34,667 nt of DNA from DATEPR01 sp036503065 (GCA_036503065.1 DASXXM010000349.1:1-34667); one strand, 5' to 3'; positions 23,544 through 32,634 are shown, numbered from the stretch's first letter. Numbers and translations: made by a program. Notes: a model not told the origin generated them from the sequence alone.

Positions 23544-24218
23544 TCAGTCCCGGCCGAGTTGGTAGCCGCGGCCGTGCACGGTCGCCACGATGCCGTGGCC
23601 CAGCTTGCGTCGCAGGTAGTGCACGTAGGTGTCGACGACGGCTTCGCTCTCGGCGTCGCCGAAGGCGAGCGCCAGCAGTTCACGTCGGCCGAACACCCTG
23701 GCGGGTCGGGCCGCCAGCGTCGCCAGCAGCGCACACTCCCGTTCGGACAGTCGTAGCGGCGCGTCCTCGTTGTCGGGACCGGAGAACACCAGCCGGGCGT
23801 CCAGGTCCAGCCGCCTGCGGCCGATCCGCAGCGACCGGGCGGTGTCCAGGTGGCGGCGGCGCAGGGCGCGCAGCCGGGCCAGCAACTCGTCGATGTCGAA
23901 CGGCTTGGCGAGGTAGTCCTCGGCGCCCGCGTCCAGCCCGGCGACCCGGTCGGCGGCGTTGCCCAGCGCGGAGAGCACCAGCACCGGCGTTGCGATGCCC
24001 TTGTTGCGCAGCCGGACGAGCAGGTCGAGCCCGTCGATGGCCGGCAGTCCACGGTCCAGCACCAGCACGTCGTAGTCGCGGGTCAGCCCGAGATGCAGTC
24101 CGCGGTGACCGTCGGCCGCGGTGTCGACCGTGTAGCCCTCCTCGGTGAGCAGGGTGGTCAGCAGGTCGACCATCTGCGGGTCGTCCTCGACCAGCAGCAC
24201 GCGGGGTGACGCTTCCAT
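23544..24218 (-). CDS. OmpR/PhoB-family response regulator
   Basis: The 224-residue protein has a receiver domain (1-118) with acidic pocket VEDD, phospho-acceptor Asp55 in VLVLDRGLP, Thr/Ser switch position in LVLSALG and Lys in YLAKPF, followed by a winged-helix DNA-binding domain (about 125-222) with LSERECALLATLAARPARVFGRREL and VDTYVHYLRRKLG...VHGRGYQL. It is phosphorylated by the kinase encoded immediately downstream. ATG 24218 has an AGGA about 9 bases upstream. It is transcribed away from the GH3 gene whose terminator lies just upstream. Confidence 0.93.
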   Translation of the reverse strand: MEASPRVLLVEDDPQMVDLLTTLLTEEGYTVDTAADGHRGLHLGLTRDYDVLVLDRGLPAIDGLDLLVRLRNKGIATPVLVLSALGNAADRVAGLDAGAEDYLAKPFDIDELLARLRALRRRHLDTARSLRIGRRRLDLDARLVFSGPDNEDAPLRLSERECALLATLAARPARVFGRRELLALAFGDAESEAVVDTYVHYLRRKLGHGIVATVHGRGYQLGRD

Positions 24219-24242
24219 GGCTCCATCCTGCGCCTGCCATGA

Positions 24243-24281
24243 GATGAGCGCCGCGCCCGGTGGCCGGGCGCGGCGCTCGTC
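24243..24281 (-). terminator. Stem-loop terminator of the interrupted GH3 gene
   Basis: GAGCGCCGCGCCCGG (24246-24260) pairs perfectly with CCGGGCGCGGCGCTC (24264-24278) around a 3-base loop, and flanking bases extend the stem. It lies 14 bases after the stop codon at 24295 and insulates the response regulator gene. Confidence 0.75.
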
Positions 24282-24294
24282 TTCGGTCGAACCG

Positions 24295-26760
24295 TCAGGA
24301 GATGCTGAACGGTGCTGACACGTCCACGTCGTACGGCGTGGTGTCGTTCTTGTCCAGTTGCAGGATGTAGCTACCCGCCTGGACGGTGGGCGGTCCCGAT
24401 GCGTTGATGTCGCCCTGGGTCTCGGCCAGGGTGGACGTCGGGAAGGACACGTGGACCACAGTGGACTGGCCGGGTGCCAGCGTGACGCGGGCCCAGGTGA
24501 CCAGGCGTTGCGTCGGCACCATGACCGCGCTCAGCGGCTGGGCCACGTAGACCGGCACGACGTCCGTGCCCGCCATGGTGCCGGTGTTGGTCACCGTGAA
24601 CGTCGCGTTGGCCGTGCCGTTGCGCCGCACGGTGGGTGACACCGTGAGCGCGCTGTTGGCGAACGTGGTGTAGGACAGGCCGAAACCGAACGGGTACAGC
24701 GGGTTGTACGCGTGCCCCGGGCCGCTGCCGGTGCTGGCCAGCTGGTCGAAGACCTTGGGCTGGTCACCGAGCGGGGACGCCGCGCCGCCGTTGAAGTCGC
24801 CGCCGACGGCGGTCGCGTCGGTCGGCCAGCTGACGGGCAGCTTGCCGCTCGGGTTGATCTTGCCGAAGATCGCGTCCGCGACCGCCTGGCCGGCCTCGGT
24901 GTCGCCCTGGTAGGCCATCAGGACCGCGTTCGCCTTCTCCGCCGAGCCGAGGCCAAGGGCCCGACCCGCCTCGACGACGACGATCACCGGCTTGCCGGTG
25001 GCCTCCAGCGCCGAGATGAGGGTCTGCTGGTCGGGTGCCAGCGCGGGCGCCGGGTTGTCACCGAGTCCCTCCGCGTAGGCCTTCTCGCCCACGACGGCGA
25101 CGTACGCGCTGGCGGTCGGCGCCGCGGCCACCGCGGCCGCCTGGGTGGTCGCCAGCGTCGCGCTCGGATCGGCCGCCTTGATGCCGCCCCACACGGTGGT
25201 GCCCGGTGGGATCTGGTTGGCGTTGCCCATGCAGCACACGTGTCCCGCACCGAACACGCCCTGCCAGCTGACGCTCCAGCCGCCGAGCTGGTTGGTCATC
25301 GAGTCGGCGCTCGGGCCGGTGACGACGACGTTGCCCGTCGAGGCCAGCGGCAGCGCCTTGGCTTGGTTGCGCAGCAGCGTGACCGACTCCTGCGCGGCCT
25401 TGAGCGTCTGGTCGCGGCCTGCGTTGACCGCCGCGTTGGCGGCGTTCGCGTCGACACACGGCTTGCTCGGGTCGGCCACACAGGGCTGGTTGAACAGGCC
25501 CAGCTGGAACTTCATCGTCAGGATTCGGGTCACGGCCTGGTCGATGCGGTGACGGGAGATCTTGCCGGTGTTGACGTCCTGCAGGATCGCCTGCTGCCAC
25601 TGGTCGGGCGCGAAGACCTCCATGCTCATGTCGACGCCCGCGTTCACGGCGTCGGCGATGGCGCCGGGCAGGTCGGCGGCGATGTGGTAGGTGTTCTGGA
25701 TGTTCGGCACGTCCTGGTAGTCACTGATGACGACGCCCTTGAAACCCATCTGGTTGCGCAGGAGGTCGGTCAGCAGGTAGTGCGACGCGGTCGCGGGCAT
25801 GCCGTTGATAGAGCCGGAGTCGACCATCACGGTGCCGACGCCCGCGTTGATGCCACCCGCGTACGAGGGCAGGATGATGTCCTGCAGGTAGTTCAGCGGC
25901 AGCAGTGCCGGGTTGCGGTCGTGGCCGTTGGTGGACTGCGAGTAGCCCGCGAAGTGCTAGACGGTCGCGGTCACGTTGAGCGAGCCCTTGCCGGCGGACG
26001 CCTGCATGCCCTGGATGTTGGCGGCGCCCAGCGCTGCCGACAGTGCCGGTTCCTCGGCCCAGGTCTCATAGGTGCGGCCCCACCGGTTGTCCCGCGCGAG
26101 GTCCTGCACCGGCGCGAAGTCCCAGTTCCAGCCGGTCGCGCGCAGCGCGGCGGCGGTCACCTGGCCACCGGTCCATGCCACGGAGGGGTCCCAGGTCGCG
26201 CCGACGCCGATGGACTGCGGGAACAGCGGCGCCTGGTACGGGTGGCCGAAGCCGTGCACCGCGTCCACGCCGAAGACCAGTGGGAGGTGCAGCCGCGAGT
26301 TCTTGATCGCGTACTGCTGGATCATGTTGTACTCGTTGGCCCAGTCGAAACCGGTGTCGCCCGGTCCGCCCGCGCCGGTGGTGTCGATCGGGTTGTTCGT
26401 GCCACCGGCCAGGATCGAGCCGGTGTGCTGGTCGATCAGGATCTTCTGCATGCAGGCGGCGTTCGGCATGTTGAAGCCGCTGTCGCCGCAGTTGACGCTG
26501 TTCGGGTCGGTGAGGGTGGTGACCAGTTGCTGGTCCATCTGGCCGACCTTCTCGTCCAGCGTCATCGCGTGCAGCAGCGACTCGACCCGCTCGGACACCG
26601 GGCGATGGGTGTCCAGCCAGGGCGCGATCGACGGCGTGGCGACGGCGTTGGTGCTGCCCGCGACGGCCGGTACCGCGATCGCGGCTGCGGTGGCCGCGGT
26701 GACGACGGCGGCCCACGCTCTTCTTCTCCGGGTGCGGATGGGGCTTGGCATACGTAACAC
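24295..26760 (-). pseudogene. Secreted GH3 glycoside hydrolase interrupted by one in-frame TAG
   Basis: From GTG 26760 (GAGGAG about 5 bases upstream) to the stop at 24295 the frame contains 821 sense or nonsense codons with a single internal stop at 25957-25959. The first part has a signal peptide and the GH3 barrel start (MTLDEKVGQMDQQLV, GVDAVHGFGHPY, DNRWGRTYETWAEEP). It then reads NVTATV, TAG, HFAGYSQS, so the stop replaces the Lys of the conserved K-H-F motif (AAG to TAG by one base, at 25959). The rest is intact: VVISDYQDV (nucleophile Asp), the sandwich domain, and a C-terminal FnIII-like domain (YPFGFGLSYTTF). The other GH3 gene in the window keeps EVKHF at the same place. Without read-through the product is a 267-residue fragment. 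It could be a young pseudogene, a read-through gene or a sequencing error. Confidence 0.85.
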
Positions 26761-26943
26761 GTGAACTCCTCGGTTCGGATGCGGCTTCGGTCCGTCCGGG
26801 CGTCGGGCGGGCCGGCAGCCGGCCGTGTGCGCGTACGGCCGGTTGCCGGAACAGGGTGGGCGCGGTGGGGATCCCCGGCGGCTCCCACCGCGCGTGCGGC
26901 ACCTTACTTTAAGCCTAAAACCTCTGCCTGTGGCGACGTGAAA

Positions 26944-26957
26944 CGTAAGCGCTTCCC
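26944..26957. promoter_or_regulatory. LacI-family operator-like palindrome
   Basis: AAGCGCTT (26947-26954) is a perfect palindrome with partly symmetric flanks (minus strand GGGAAGCGCTTACG). Actinobacterial LacI repressors of glycosidase genes such as CebR bind sites of the kind GGnAGCGCTnCC. It lies about 190 bases before the GH3 start, just upstream of a possible -10. No LacI gene is in the window. Confidence 0.4.
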
Positions 26958-27066
26958 GTTGCCGGTGTAAACCCGGGAACGTGGCCGGAGTCCCGGATCA
27001 ACTGGTCGTTCGGGCACTCGGGCGTGCCGGATCGGCGTTCGCCATGAAAGTTTCACGGCGCGGTGA

Positions 27067-27105
27067 AACGCACGGACCACCACCGAGGTGGACGATCCGT
27101 GCGTT
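27067..27105 (-). terminator. Stem-loop terminator of the liv-type operon
   Basis: The 10 bases at 27067-27076 pair with 27096-27105, and an inner CCACC/GGTGG stem (27077-27081 with 27087-27091) extends it. It starts 14 bases after the stop of the substrate-binding protein gene at 27119. Confidence 0.6.
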
Positions 27106-27118
27106 CCGGGCGCCGGGG

Positions 27119-28423
27119 TCAGCTGGACGGGATGCCGTTGGCGGGGGCCGTCGTCGGCGTGCCGTTGTAGGGCTGGATCGATCCGGAGCCGTCGTCCGTG
27201 GTGAGGGGCGTGCCGCTGACCACCAACTGTCCGGAGTGGATCGTGCCGACCTGGACCCCGGTGTAGCCGGCGTGGGACGACGAGCTGAACCGGAACGGCA
27301 CCAGCCCGGGGCCGGCGAGGTTGCCCTTCTGCAGCGCGTCGATCAGGCCCTGCCGGGTCGGGTTCTTCCCGGCGGCGGCCAGTGCCTGGGCGAACGTGTA
27401 CGCGCTGGCCATGCCGTAGCCGACGTTGCCGTCGAAGGGGAGCTTCGGCAGGTACTGGTCGTGGATCTTCTTGAACAGCGTGATCCACGAGTTGCTCGTG
27501 TCACCGAGGGAGGGCAGGTAGGTGTCCGAGATGATGCCCTCGATGAGCTGGTCGGGCTGCACGGCGGCGCCGGCCTGCTTGGCGAACGCCTGCAGCAGAC
27601 CCTCCGTGGTGGTCGGGTCGGAGCCGACGTTGGACACCGCGAGCGTCGGCGAGAAGCCCAGCTTCAGCGAGGTCAGCTTGAACAGGGCGGTGTAGGCGGG
27701 AATCGTCTCCAGTACCACGACGTCCGGCTTGGCGTTGGCGATGGCGGCCACCTGCGCCGACACGTCGACGTTGCCCGGCTGGTAGGACTGCCGGCCCACC
27801 ACGAGATTCGACGGGACGTACTTGTCCAGCCCGGCGACCCCGTCCCGGCCGAAGTCGTCGTCCTGGTAGAAGTAGGCGACCTTCTTGCCGGCGAAGTGCT
27901 GCGTGATGTACTGGCCGAGGATCTTGCCCTCGACCGTGTAGTCGGGCTGCCAGCCGAACGTGTACGGGTGCGTTTTGGGCTGGTCCCAGCAGGTGCAGCC
28001 GGATGCCACGAACAGATCGGGCACCCGCGAGCTGTTCAGGAAGTCGACCACTTTGGTGTGGGTCGGCGTGCCGAGCGAGCCGACCATGGCGAACACGTTG
28101 TCCTGCAGGACGAGTTGTTTGGTCAGGGTCACCGTCTGGGTGGGGTTGTATGCGTCGTCGAGATACTTCAACGTGATCTTGCGGCCGTTGATGCCGCCGT
28201 TGGCGTTGATGTAGTTGAAGTACGCCTGGGCTGCCGCGGGGATTTCGCTGTAGCCGGGCGCCGCCGGACCCGTCAACGGGTCGGTGCTGCCGATCGTGAC
28301 GGTGGTGTCGGTGACGCCGGGGGCGTTGGAAGCGGTTGGTGTCTTGCTGCCACACGCCGTGACAGAAATGGCGGCCATCGCCGTGATCGCGATGATCGGT
28401 AGCAGTCTGGTGGACTGATTCAT
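27119..28423 (-). CDS. Substrate-binding lipoprotein of a branched-chain-amino-acid-type ABC transporter
   Basis: The 434-residue protein starts MNQSTRLLPIIAITAMAAIS with lipobox V-T-A-C at about residue 24, so it is lipid-anchored outside the membrane. The mature part is a type I periplasmic-binding fold: VTIGSTDPLTGPAAPGYSE, YINANGGINGRKITLKYLDDAYNP, VFAMVGSLGTPTHTKVVDFLN, VAYFYQDDDFGRDG and PDVVVLETIPAY. In LivJ/LivK-like proteins the pocket binds leucine, isoleucine or valine, but actinobacterial members also bind urea, amides or aromatic acids, so the ligand is open. GGGAG lies about 8 bases before the ATG. It is the last gene of the transporter operon, 71 bases after the second permease gene. 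Confidence 0.88.
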   Translation of the reverse strand: MNQSTRLLPIIAITAMAAISVTACGSKTPTASNAPGVTDTTVTIGSTDPLTGPAAPGYSEIPAAAQAYFNYINANGGINGRKITLKYLDDAYNPTQTVTLTKQLVLQDNVFAMVGSLGTPTHTKVVDFLNSSRVPDLFVASGCTCWDQPKTHPYTFGWQPDYTVEGKILGQYITQHFAGKKVAYFYQDDDFGRDGVAGLDKYVPSNLVVGRQSYQPGNVDVSAQVAAIANAKPDVVVLETIPAYTALFKLTSLKLGFSPTLAVSNVGSDPTTTEGLLQAFAKQAGAAVQPDQLIEGIISDTYLPSLGDTSNSWITLFKKIHDQYLPKLPFDGNVGYGMASAYTFAQALAAAGKNPTRQGLIDALQKGNLAGPGLVPFRFSSSSHAGYTGVQVGTIHSGQLVVSGTPLTTDDGSGSIQPYNGTPTTAPANGIPSS

Positions 28424-28494
28424 CCCTTCGCTCCCTACTAGAATGGCATTCGGTGGTACGAAACGTGCCGGGACCGGCCCCCGGCACGAGTTGG

Positions 28495-29547
28495 TCAACG
28501 ACTTGTGTTGCGCAGTGCCCGCCACAATCGAACGAAGCCGGCCTGCAGGCCACCGGGAAACAGCACGATCACCACGAAGAGCACAATTCCGTACACGACA
28601 AGTGGAATGTTCGCGTAGATCGACTGCGACAGGTGCGCCGACTGGGCCAGATCCGTCGACCAGGTCGGCAACAACGTCACGATCACCGCCCCGTACACGG
28701 CGCCCGCGAGGCGGCCGAGGCCGCCGAGCACCGCGGCGGTGAGCAGCGACAGCGACAGCGTCAGCGGGAAGGCCCCCGGCGCGGCCAGGCTGTTCACCCA
28801 CGCGAGCAGCGCACCGCCGAGGCCCGCGCACGCCGCGCTCACGCTGAACGCGAGCACCTGCGTCCGCGCCACCCGCACGCCGCTCAGCGCCGCAGCGTCC
28901 TCGTCCTCGCGCAGCAGCCGCATGTCCCGCCCGATCCGGCTGGACACCAGATTGGCGAGCAGGAACAGCGTGATCACCAGGCACAGCCCGGAAATCCACG
29001 CCTGCCAGCGTTCGAGTGGAAAGTCGGCGCCCAGGGCGAGCGGCGGCGGACTCGGTGCCACGGTCAGCCCGTTGGCACCGCCGAGTTGGTCACGCAGCCC
29101 GTGATAGTTGGCCAACGCGGGCAGCCCCAGCGCGAGCGCCAGGGTCGCGCCCGCCAGATACGGACCGCGCAACCTGGCCGCGGCCACCCCGACGACGAGG
29201 CCGACCACCGCCGTGATCGCCGCGCTGAGCACCAGCACGACCGCAAGGGGCCACTGCTGGTTGTTGAGCAGCAACGCGGTCGAGTACGCGCCCACCGCCA
29301 TGAACGCGCCGTTACCCAACGAGATCTGGCCGGACAGTCCGGACAGGACGGTCAGTCCCGCCGCGGCGATGGCGGTGTAGCAGATCTGCGCGAGTTGGAG
29401 GTCCTGGAACTGGTTGAGCGAGATGGACACCAGGTACAGCACCACGAGACCGACGGCGGCCCACAACAGATGGCGCAGCAGCGTCGACGCCGGCCACGGT
29501 CCCCGGGTCCGGCTGACCGGCGGGGTCTCGGTCTCCGTCACGGTCAT
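28495..29547 (-). CDS. ABC transporter permease, LivM type
   Basis: The 350-residue membrane protein has 8-10 hydrophobic segments and the family loop LSGLSGQISLGNGAFMAVGAYSTALL, plus LRGPYLAGATLALALGLP and GGLGRLAGAVYGAVIVTLLPTWS. These match LivM, one half of the membrane channel of HAAT-family importers. Its ATG overlaps the stop of the LivH-type gene (ATGA, 4 bases), indicating coupled translation. The C-terminus ends with a short basic tail. Confidence 0.9.
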   Translation of the reverse strand: MTVTETETPPVSRTRGPWPASTLLRHLLWAAVGLVVLYLVSISLNQFQDLQLAQICYTAIAAAGLTVLSGLSGQISLGNGAFMAVGAYSTALLLNNQQWPLAVVLVLSAAITAVVGLVVGVAAARLRGPYLAGATLALALGLPALANYHGLRDQLGGANGLTVAPSPPPLALGADFPLERWQAWISGLCLVITLFLLANLVSSRIGRDMRLLREDEDAAALSGVRVARTQVLAFSVSAACAGLGGALLAWVNSLAAPGAFPLTLSLSLLTAAVLGGLGRLAGAVYGAVIVTLLPTWSTDLAQSAHLSQSIYANIPLVVYGIVLFVVIVLFPGGLQAGFVRLWRALRNTSR

Positions 29548-30422
29548 ACCCGCCGCCCCGCCGCGCGCCCGAACAACCCGTTCGGCCGCACCATCAACAC
29601 GACGACGAGCACCACGAGCGAGCCGAGGCCCACCACGTCCGAACCGAGATAGCCGGACACGTAGCTGAGCACCAGGCCGAGGCTCACGCCGCCGACCACG
29701 GCACCCGGCGGGCTGTCCAGTCCACCGATCACGGCCGCCGTGAAGCCGAAGACGAGCGTCGCGTCGAAGGCGTTCGGGCTGACGAACGTGTCCGGCGCGA
29801 CCAACACGCCCGCCAGCGCGCCGACCGCCGCCGCGAGCGCCCAGCCGACGGTGAACATCCGGCCCACCCGGACACCCAGCAACCGCGCGACCTCCGGCGC
29901 GAACGCGGCCGACCGCATCTTCAGTCCCAGCGGTGTCCACCGGAACACGGCAGCGAGCCCGACCATCACCGCCAGCACGACCAGCACGACCCACAGGTCG
30001 TTGGGCGTGAACAGCAGCCGCCGACCCGCCACCACGAACCCCCGGATGCCGAACGCGGGCGGGTAGGACTTCGGCGTGCCACCGAACACCATGCCCGCGA
30101 CGCCCTGCAACAGCACCAGCAGGCCGAACGTGACGATGACCGCGTTGAGCGGCGGCTTGTTCTCCACCGGCCGGACCACCAGCCGTTCCACCACGGCGCC
30201 GAGCACCAGCCCGGAGACCACCGCGACCGCGAGCGCCAGCCAGTACGAACCGCCGTTGCCGATCACCGTGTAGGCGAGGAACGTGGTGATCATCAACATG
30301 CCGCCCTGGGCGAAGTTGACGATCCTGGTGGCCCGCCAGATCAGCACCAGCGCCAGGCCGATCGCGGCGTACACCGCGCCCGCGGACAGGCCGGCGAGGG
30401 TCAGGTCGATGAACTGAACCAT
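29544..30422 (-). CDS. ABC transporter permease, LivH type
   Basis: The 292-residue membrane protein starts MVQFIDLTLAGLSAGAVYAA and shows the LivH hallmarks GLALVLIWRATRIVNFAQGGMLMI, ERLVVRPVENKPPLNAVIVTFGLLVLLQG and, near the C-terminus, GGLDSPPGAVVGGVSLGL, which contacts the ATPase. It is the other half of the channel. The ATG follows the stop of the upstream ATPase gene with no gap (TAA then ATG). Confidence 0.92.
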   Translation of the reverse strand: MVQFIDLTLAGLSAGAVYAAIGLALVLIWRATRIVNFAQGGMLMITTFLAYTVIGNGGSYWLALAVAVVSGLVLGAVVERLVVRPVENKPPLNAVIVTFGLLVLLQGVAGMVFGGTPKSYPPAFGIRGFVVAGRRLLFTPNDLWVVLVVLAVMVGLAAVFRWTPLGLKMRSAAFAPEVARLLGVRVGRMFTVGWALAAAVGALAGVLVAPDTFVSPNAFDATLVFGFTAAVIGGLDSPPGAVVGGVSLGLVLSYVSGYLGSDVVGLGSLVVLVVVLMVRPNGLFGRAAGRRV

Positions 30423-31130
30423 TTACATCCCCAGGTAGGCGTGCCGGACGCGGTCGTCGGCCGCGAGGCGCTCGGCCAGGTCGTCGGCCACCTTGCGGCC
30501 GAGGTTGAGCACGACGGCCCGGTCGGCGACGGACAGCGCGGTGGCGGCGTTCTGTTCCACGAGCAGGATCGTCAGCCCGTTGTCGTCGCGCAGTTGGCGC
30601 AGCGTTCTGATGATGTCGGCGATCACCCGCGGCGCGAGCCCGAGCGACGGCTCGTCCAGCAGCAGCAGTCGCGGCCTGCTCATCAGTGCCCGAGCGATGG
30701 CCAGCATCTGGCGTTCACCGCCGGACAGCGTCTCCGCGCGCCGGTGCCGCGCCGCCGCCAGCGGTGGGAACAGCGCGACCATCCGCGCGATCCCGTCCCG
30801 CGCCGACGCGCGGCCGACCCGGCACAGTCCGCCGAGCCGCAGGTTCTCCTCGACGGTCAGCTCGGCGATCACGCCGCGCCCTTCCGGCACGTGCGCGATC
30901 CCGTCCCGCACCACGTCTTCCGGTGCCCGGCCGGTGATCTTCCGGTCCTGGAAGCGGATCGTCCCGGCACTGGGACCGACCAGACCGGACAACGTGCGCA
31001 ACAGTGTCGTCTTGCCGGCGCCGTTCGCGCCGAGCACCGCCGTGATCGATCCCTCCGCGACGTGCATGTCAACGGAGTCAAGGGCGCACACGGCGCCGTA
31101 GGCCACGGTCAGGCCCGTGATGTCAAGCAT
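30423..31130 (-). CDS. ABC transporter ATP-binding protein, LivF type
   Basis: The 235-residue protein has Walker A GANGAGKTT, signature LSGGERQ, Walker B LLLLDEPS and the H-loop LVEQN, and the LivF-specific segment VPEGRGVIAELTVEENL. It powers uptake through the two permeases. ATG 31130 gives the family N-terminus (MLDITGLTVAYG) and overlaps the LivG-type gene by 8 bases; 13 further codons upstream are open but lie within that gene. Confidence 0.92.
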   Translation of the reverse strand: MLDITGLTVAYGAVCALDSVDMHVAEGSITAVLGANGAGKTTLLRTLSGLVGPSAGTIRFQDRKITGRAPEDVVRDGIAHVPEGRGVIAELTVEENLRLGGLCRVGRASARDGIARMVALFPPLAAARHRRAETLSGGERQMLAIARALMSRPRLLLLDEPSLGLAPRVIADIIRTLRQLRDDNGLTILLVEQNAATALSVADRAVVLNLGRKVADDLAERLAADDRVRHAYLGM

Positions 31131-31920
31131 GGTCACCGCCGACCGGCGCCGTGTCGTCGACGGCTTCACCCAGATAGGCGCGCTGCACCGCGGGATCGTT
31201 GCGGACCTCGGTCGGCGTGCCCCGCGCGATGACCTGGCCGAAGTCGAGCACCACGAGCGAGTCGCACAGGTCCATCACGAAGTCCATGTTGTGCTCGACC
31301 AGCATGACCGCCGTCCGGCCGCGCAGGCCCCTGATGATGTCGGCCACTTCGGACATCTCCGGCGCGGAGAGCCCGGCCGCCGGTTCGTCCAGCATGAGCA
31401 GTCGCGGTTGCGCGACCAGTGCCCTTGCCAGCGCCACCCGTTTGCGCCCACCGTAGGGCAGGCTCGCGACCATCCGGTTCGCGTCGTCGGCGATGCCCAG
31501 CGACGCCATGACTTCCAGCGCGTCCCCGCGGAGCCTGCCTTCACTCCGTTGTGCCCACGGCGACGCCAGCAGTGCGCCGACCGGGCCGGTGCGCGAGCGG
31601 TGTGTCGTGCCGGCGAGCACGTTCTCCAGCACGGTCAGCCGGTTGAACAGGCCGAGGCCCTGGAGGGTGCGGGCGATGCCGGCATCGGCGAGATCGTGCG
31701 GCCGGTGGCCGCGCAACGGCCGGCCGGCGAACGTGATCGAACCCTGGCGCGGCCGGACGAACCCGCAGATGACGTTGAACAGCGTGGTCTTGCCGGCACC
31801 GTTCGGGCCGATGACGCCGAGAACCCCGGACGGCATGTCGATGCTGACATCGCTGAGGACGTCGAGCCCGCCGAACGAGACGCAGACGCCGTCGATCCGC
31901 AACAGTGGATCCTCGGTCAT
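31123..31920 (-). CDS. ABC transporter ATP-binding protein, LivG type
   Basis: The 265-residue protein has Walker A GPNGAGKTT, the LivG-like ARTLQGLGLFNRLTVLENVL, Walker B LLMLDEPAAGL and H-loop LVEHNMDFVM. The signature motif is slightly changed, LPYGGRKRVALARAL, as is common in LivG. It ends with DPAVQRAYLGE, the standard LivG tail. ATG 31920 is used; an in-frame GTG at 31929 is possible, and neither has a strong ribosome site. It is the first gene of the five-gene operon, and a putative TetR operator lies about 40-60 bases upstream. Confidence 0.9.
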   Translation of the reverse strand: MTEDPLLRIDGVCVSFGGLDVLSDVSIDMPSGVLGVIGPNGAGKTTLFNVICGFVRPRQGSITFAGRPLRGHRPHDLADAGIARTLQGLGLFNRLTVLENVLAGTTHRSRTGPVGALLASPWAQRSEGRLRGDALEVMASLGIADDANRMVASLPYGGRKRVALARALVAQPRLLMLDEPAAGLSAPEMSEVADIIRGLRGRTAVMLVEHNMDFVMDLCDSLVVLDFGQVIARGTPTEVRNDPAVQRAYLGEAVDDTAPVGGDHA

Positions 31921-31961
31921 GACCACCACGCTGTCGTCACCACCCCGGTGGGGCTTTGTCC

Positions 31962-31979
31962 GAACGCTGTTCGGTTTTG
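31962..31979 (-). promoter_or_regulatory. Operator-like site 1, before the transporter operon
   Basis: The minus strand reads CAAAACCGAACAGCGTTC and contains the palindrome CCGAAC-agc-GTTCGG (31960-31974). It lies just downstream of a possible -10, TAGCAT (31988-31983), and 42 bases before the livG-type ATG. It shares 14 of 18 positions with site 2 at 32617-32634. Confidence 0.5.
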
Positions 31980-32016
31980 GCGATGCTACACAAGTGCAAC
32001 CCGCTTGCCCAGCGGA

Positions 32017-32598
32017 TCACCCGGGTGGGTACAGCCGTCCGATCAGCTCGACGATCTCGTTGATGAACCGCCCGGCCGCGGCCTTGGACGGCTGCACCGC
32101 GACCTCCCGGCCCGCCTCGTTGGCGATCGTGGTCAGCACCAGCACCAGCGTGCCGGACAGCGGCCGTGCCTGGTCGGACAGCAGTTCGGTGTTCGTGCTC
32201 AGCCAGTGCCGGAAACCGCGCCGGGTGAGCAGTTCGAAGCCGGGCGGGCCGCCGCCGGACAGGAAGAGTTGGGCCAGTTCGCGTTCGGCCCAGCAGCCCT
32301 CCAGGTAGGCGCGGGTGCCGGCGACGAACAGCGGCAGCGCGTCGGTCTCGCCCGCCGCGAGCGCGAGCCGGAACGCCCTGGCGGCCCGATGTCGTTGCCG
32401 CGCCTGGTAGTCGTCGTAGAGCGCGATGTACAAATCGGACTTGCCGCCGAAATGGTGATAGAGGCTGCCGACACTGGACCCCGCCTGCCCGACGATGTCC
32501 ACCACGTTCGCGTCGGCGTACCCCGCGGTCGTGAAGATCTCGCGGGCCGCCGCCAACAACGTCGCCCGGGTGCTGCTCACCCTCCTGGCCGCCACCAT
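32017..32598 (-). CDS. TetR-family transcriptional regulator
   Basis: The 193-residue protein has a typical TetR DNA-binding domain at its N-terminus: STRATLLAAAREIFTTAGYADANVVDIVGQAGSSVGSLYHHFGGKSDLYIALYDDY (about 9-62). The remaining helices form a ligand-binding domain with no recognisable specificity. ATG 32598 gives the usual short N-terminus, but no clear ribosome site precedes it. The gene lies 96 bases upstream of the transporter operon in the same direction and is divergent from the secreted hydrolase gene. Two matching operator-like sites, one on each side, suggest that it represses itself, the transporter and the hydrolase (inference). Confidence 0.9.
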   Translation of the reverse strand: MVAARRVSSTRATLLAAAREIFTTAGYADANVVDIVGQAGSSVGSLYHHFGGKSDLYIALYDDYQARQRHRAARAFRLALAAGETDALPLFVAGTRAYLEGCWAERELAQLFLSGGGPPGFELLTRRGFRHWLSTNTELLSDQARPLSGTLVLVLTTIANEAGREVAVQPSKAAAGRFINEIVELIGRLYPPG

Positions 32599-32616
32599 GG
32601 CGCCCAGTGTGCCCGA

Positions 32617-32634
32617 CAAAACCGAATGTTGTTC
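32617..32634 (+). promoter_or_regulatory. Operator-like site 2, between tetR and the hydrolase gene
   Basis: CAAAACCGAATGTTGTTC on the plus strand matches site 1 (31962-31979) at 14 of 18 positions, including CAAAACCGAA and GTTC. Its right end overlaps a possible -35 TTGTTC (32629-32634), 18 bases before TAGACA (32653-32658), a weak promoter for the hydrolase gene. It is 19-36 bases upstream of the tetR start on the other strand. An extra inverted repeat TCTAG-N14-CTAGA (32633-32656) overlaps it. Confidence 0.5.

Larger units (their letters stand above)
26761..27118. other. Intergenic region upstream of the interrupted GH3 gene
   Basis: No gene is seen. It holds the ribosome site of the GH3 gene, an AT-rich patch (about 26905-26925) with TAGGCT on the minus strand as a possible -10, a LacI-type palindrome at 26944-26957 and, at its far end, the terminator of the transporter operon. 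Confidence 0.45.

Noticed and set aside
25957..25959. Pyrrolysine or selenocysteine recoding at the GH3 internal stop
   Set aside because: Pyrrolysine systems are not expected in this type of organism, selenocysteine uses TGA rather than TAG, and no recoding structure was seen. A mutation or sequence error is simpler.
24712..26757. A 681-codon plus-strand frame opposite the interrupted GH3 gene, which might be taken as the real gene because it has no stop
   Set aside because: The minus-strand reading matches GH3 along its whole length on both sides of the TAG; the plus-strand product is Val/Gly/Arg-rich without domains.
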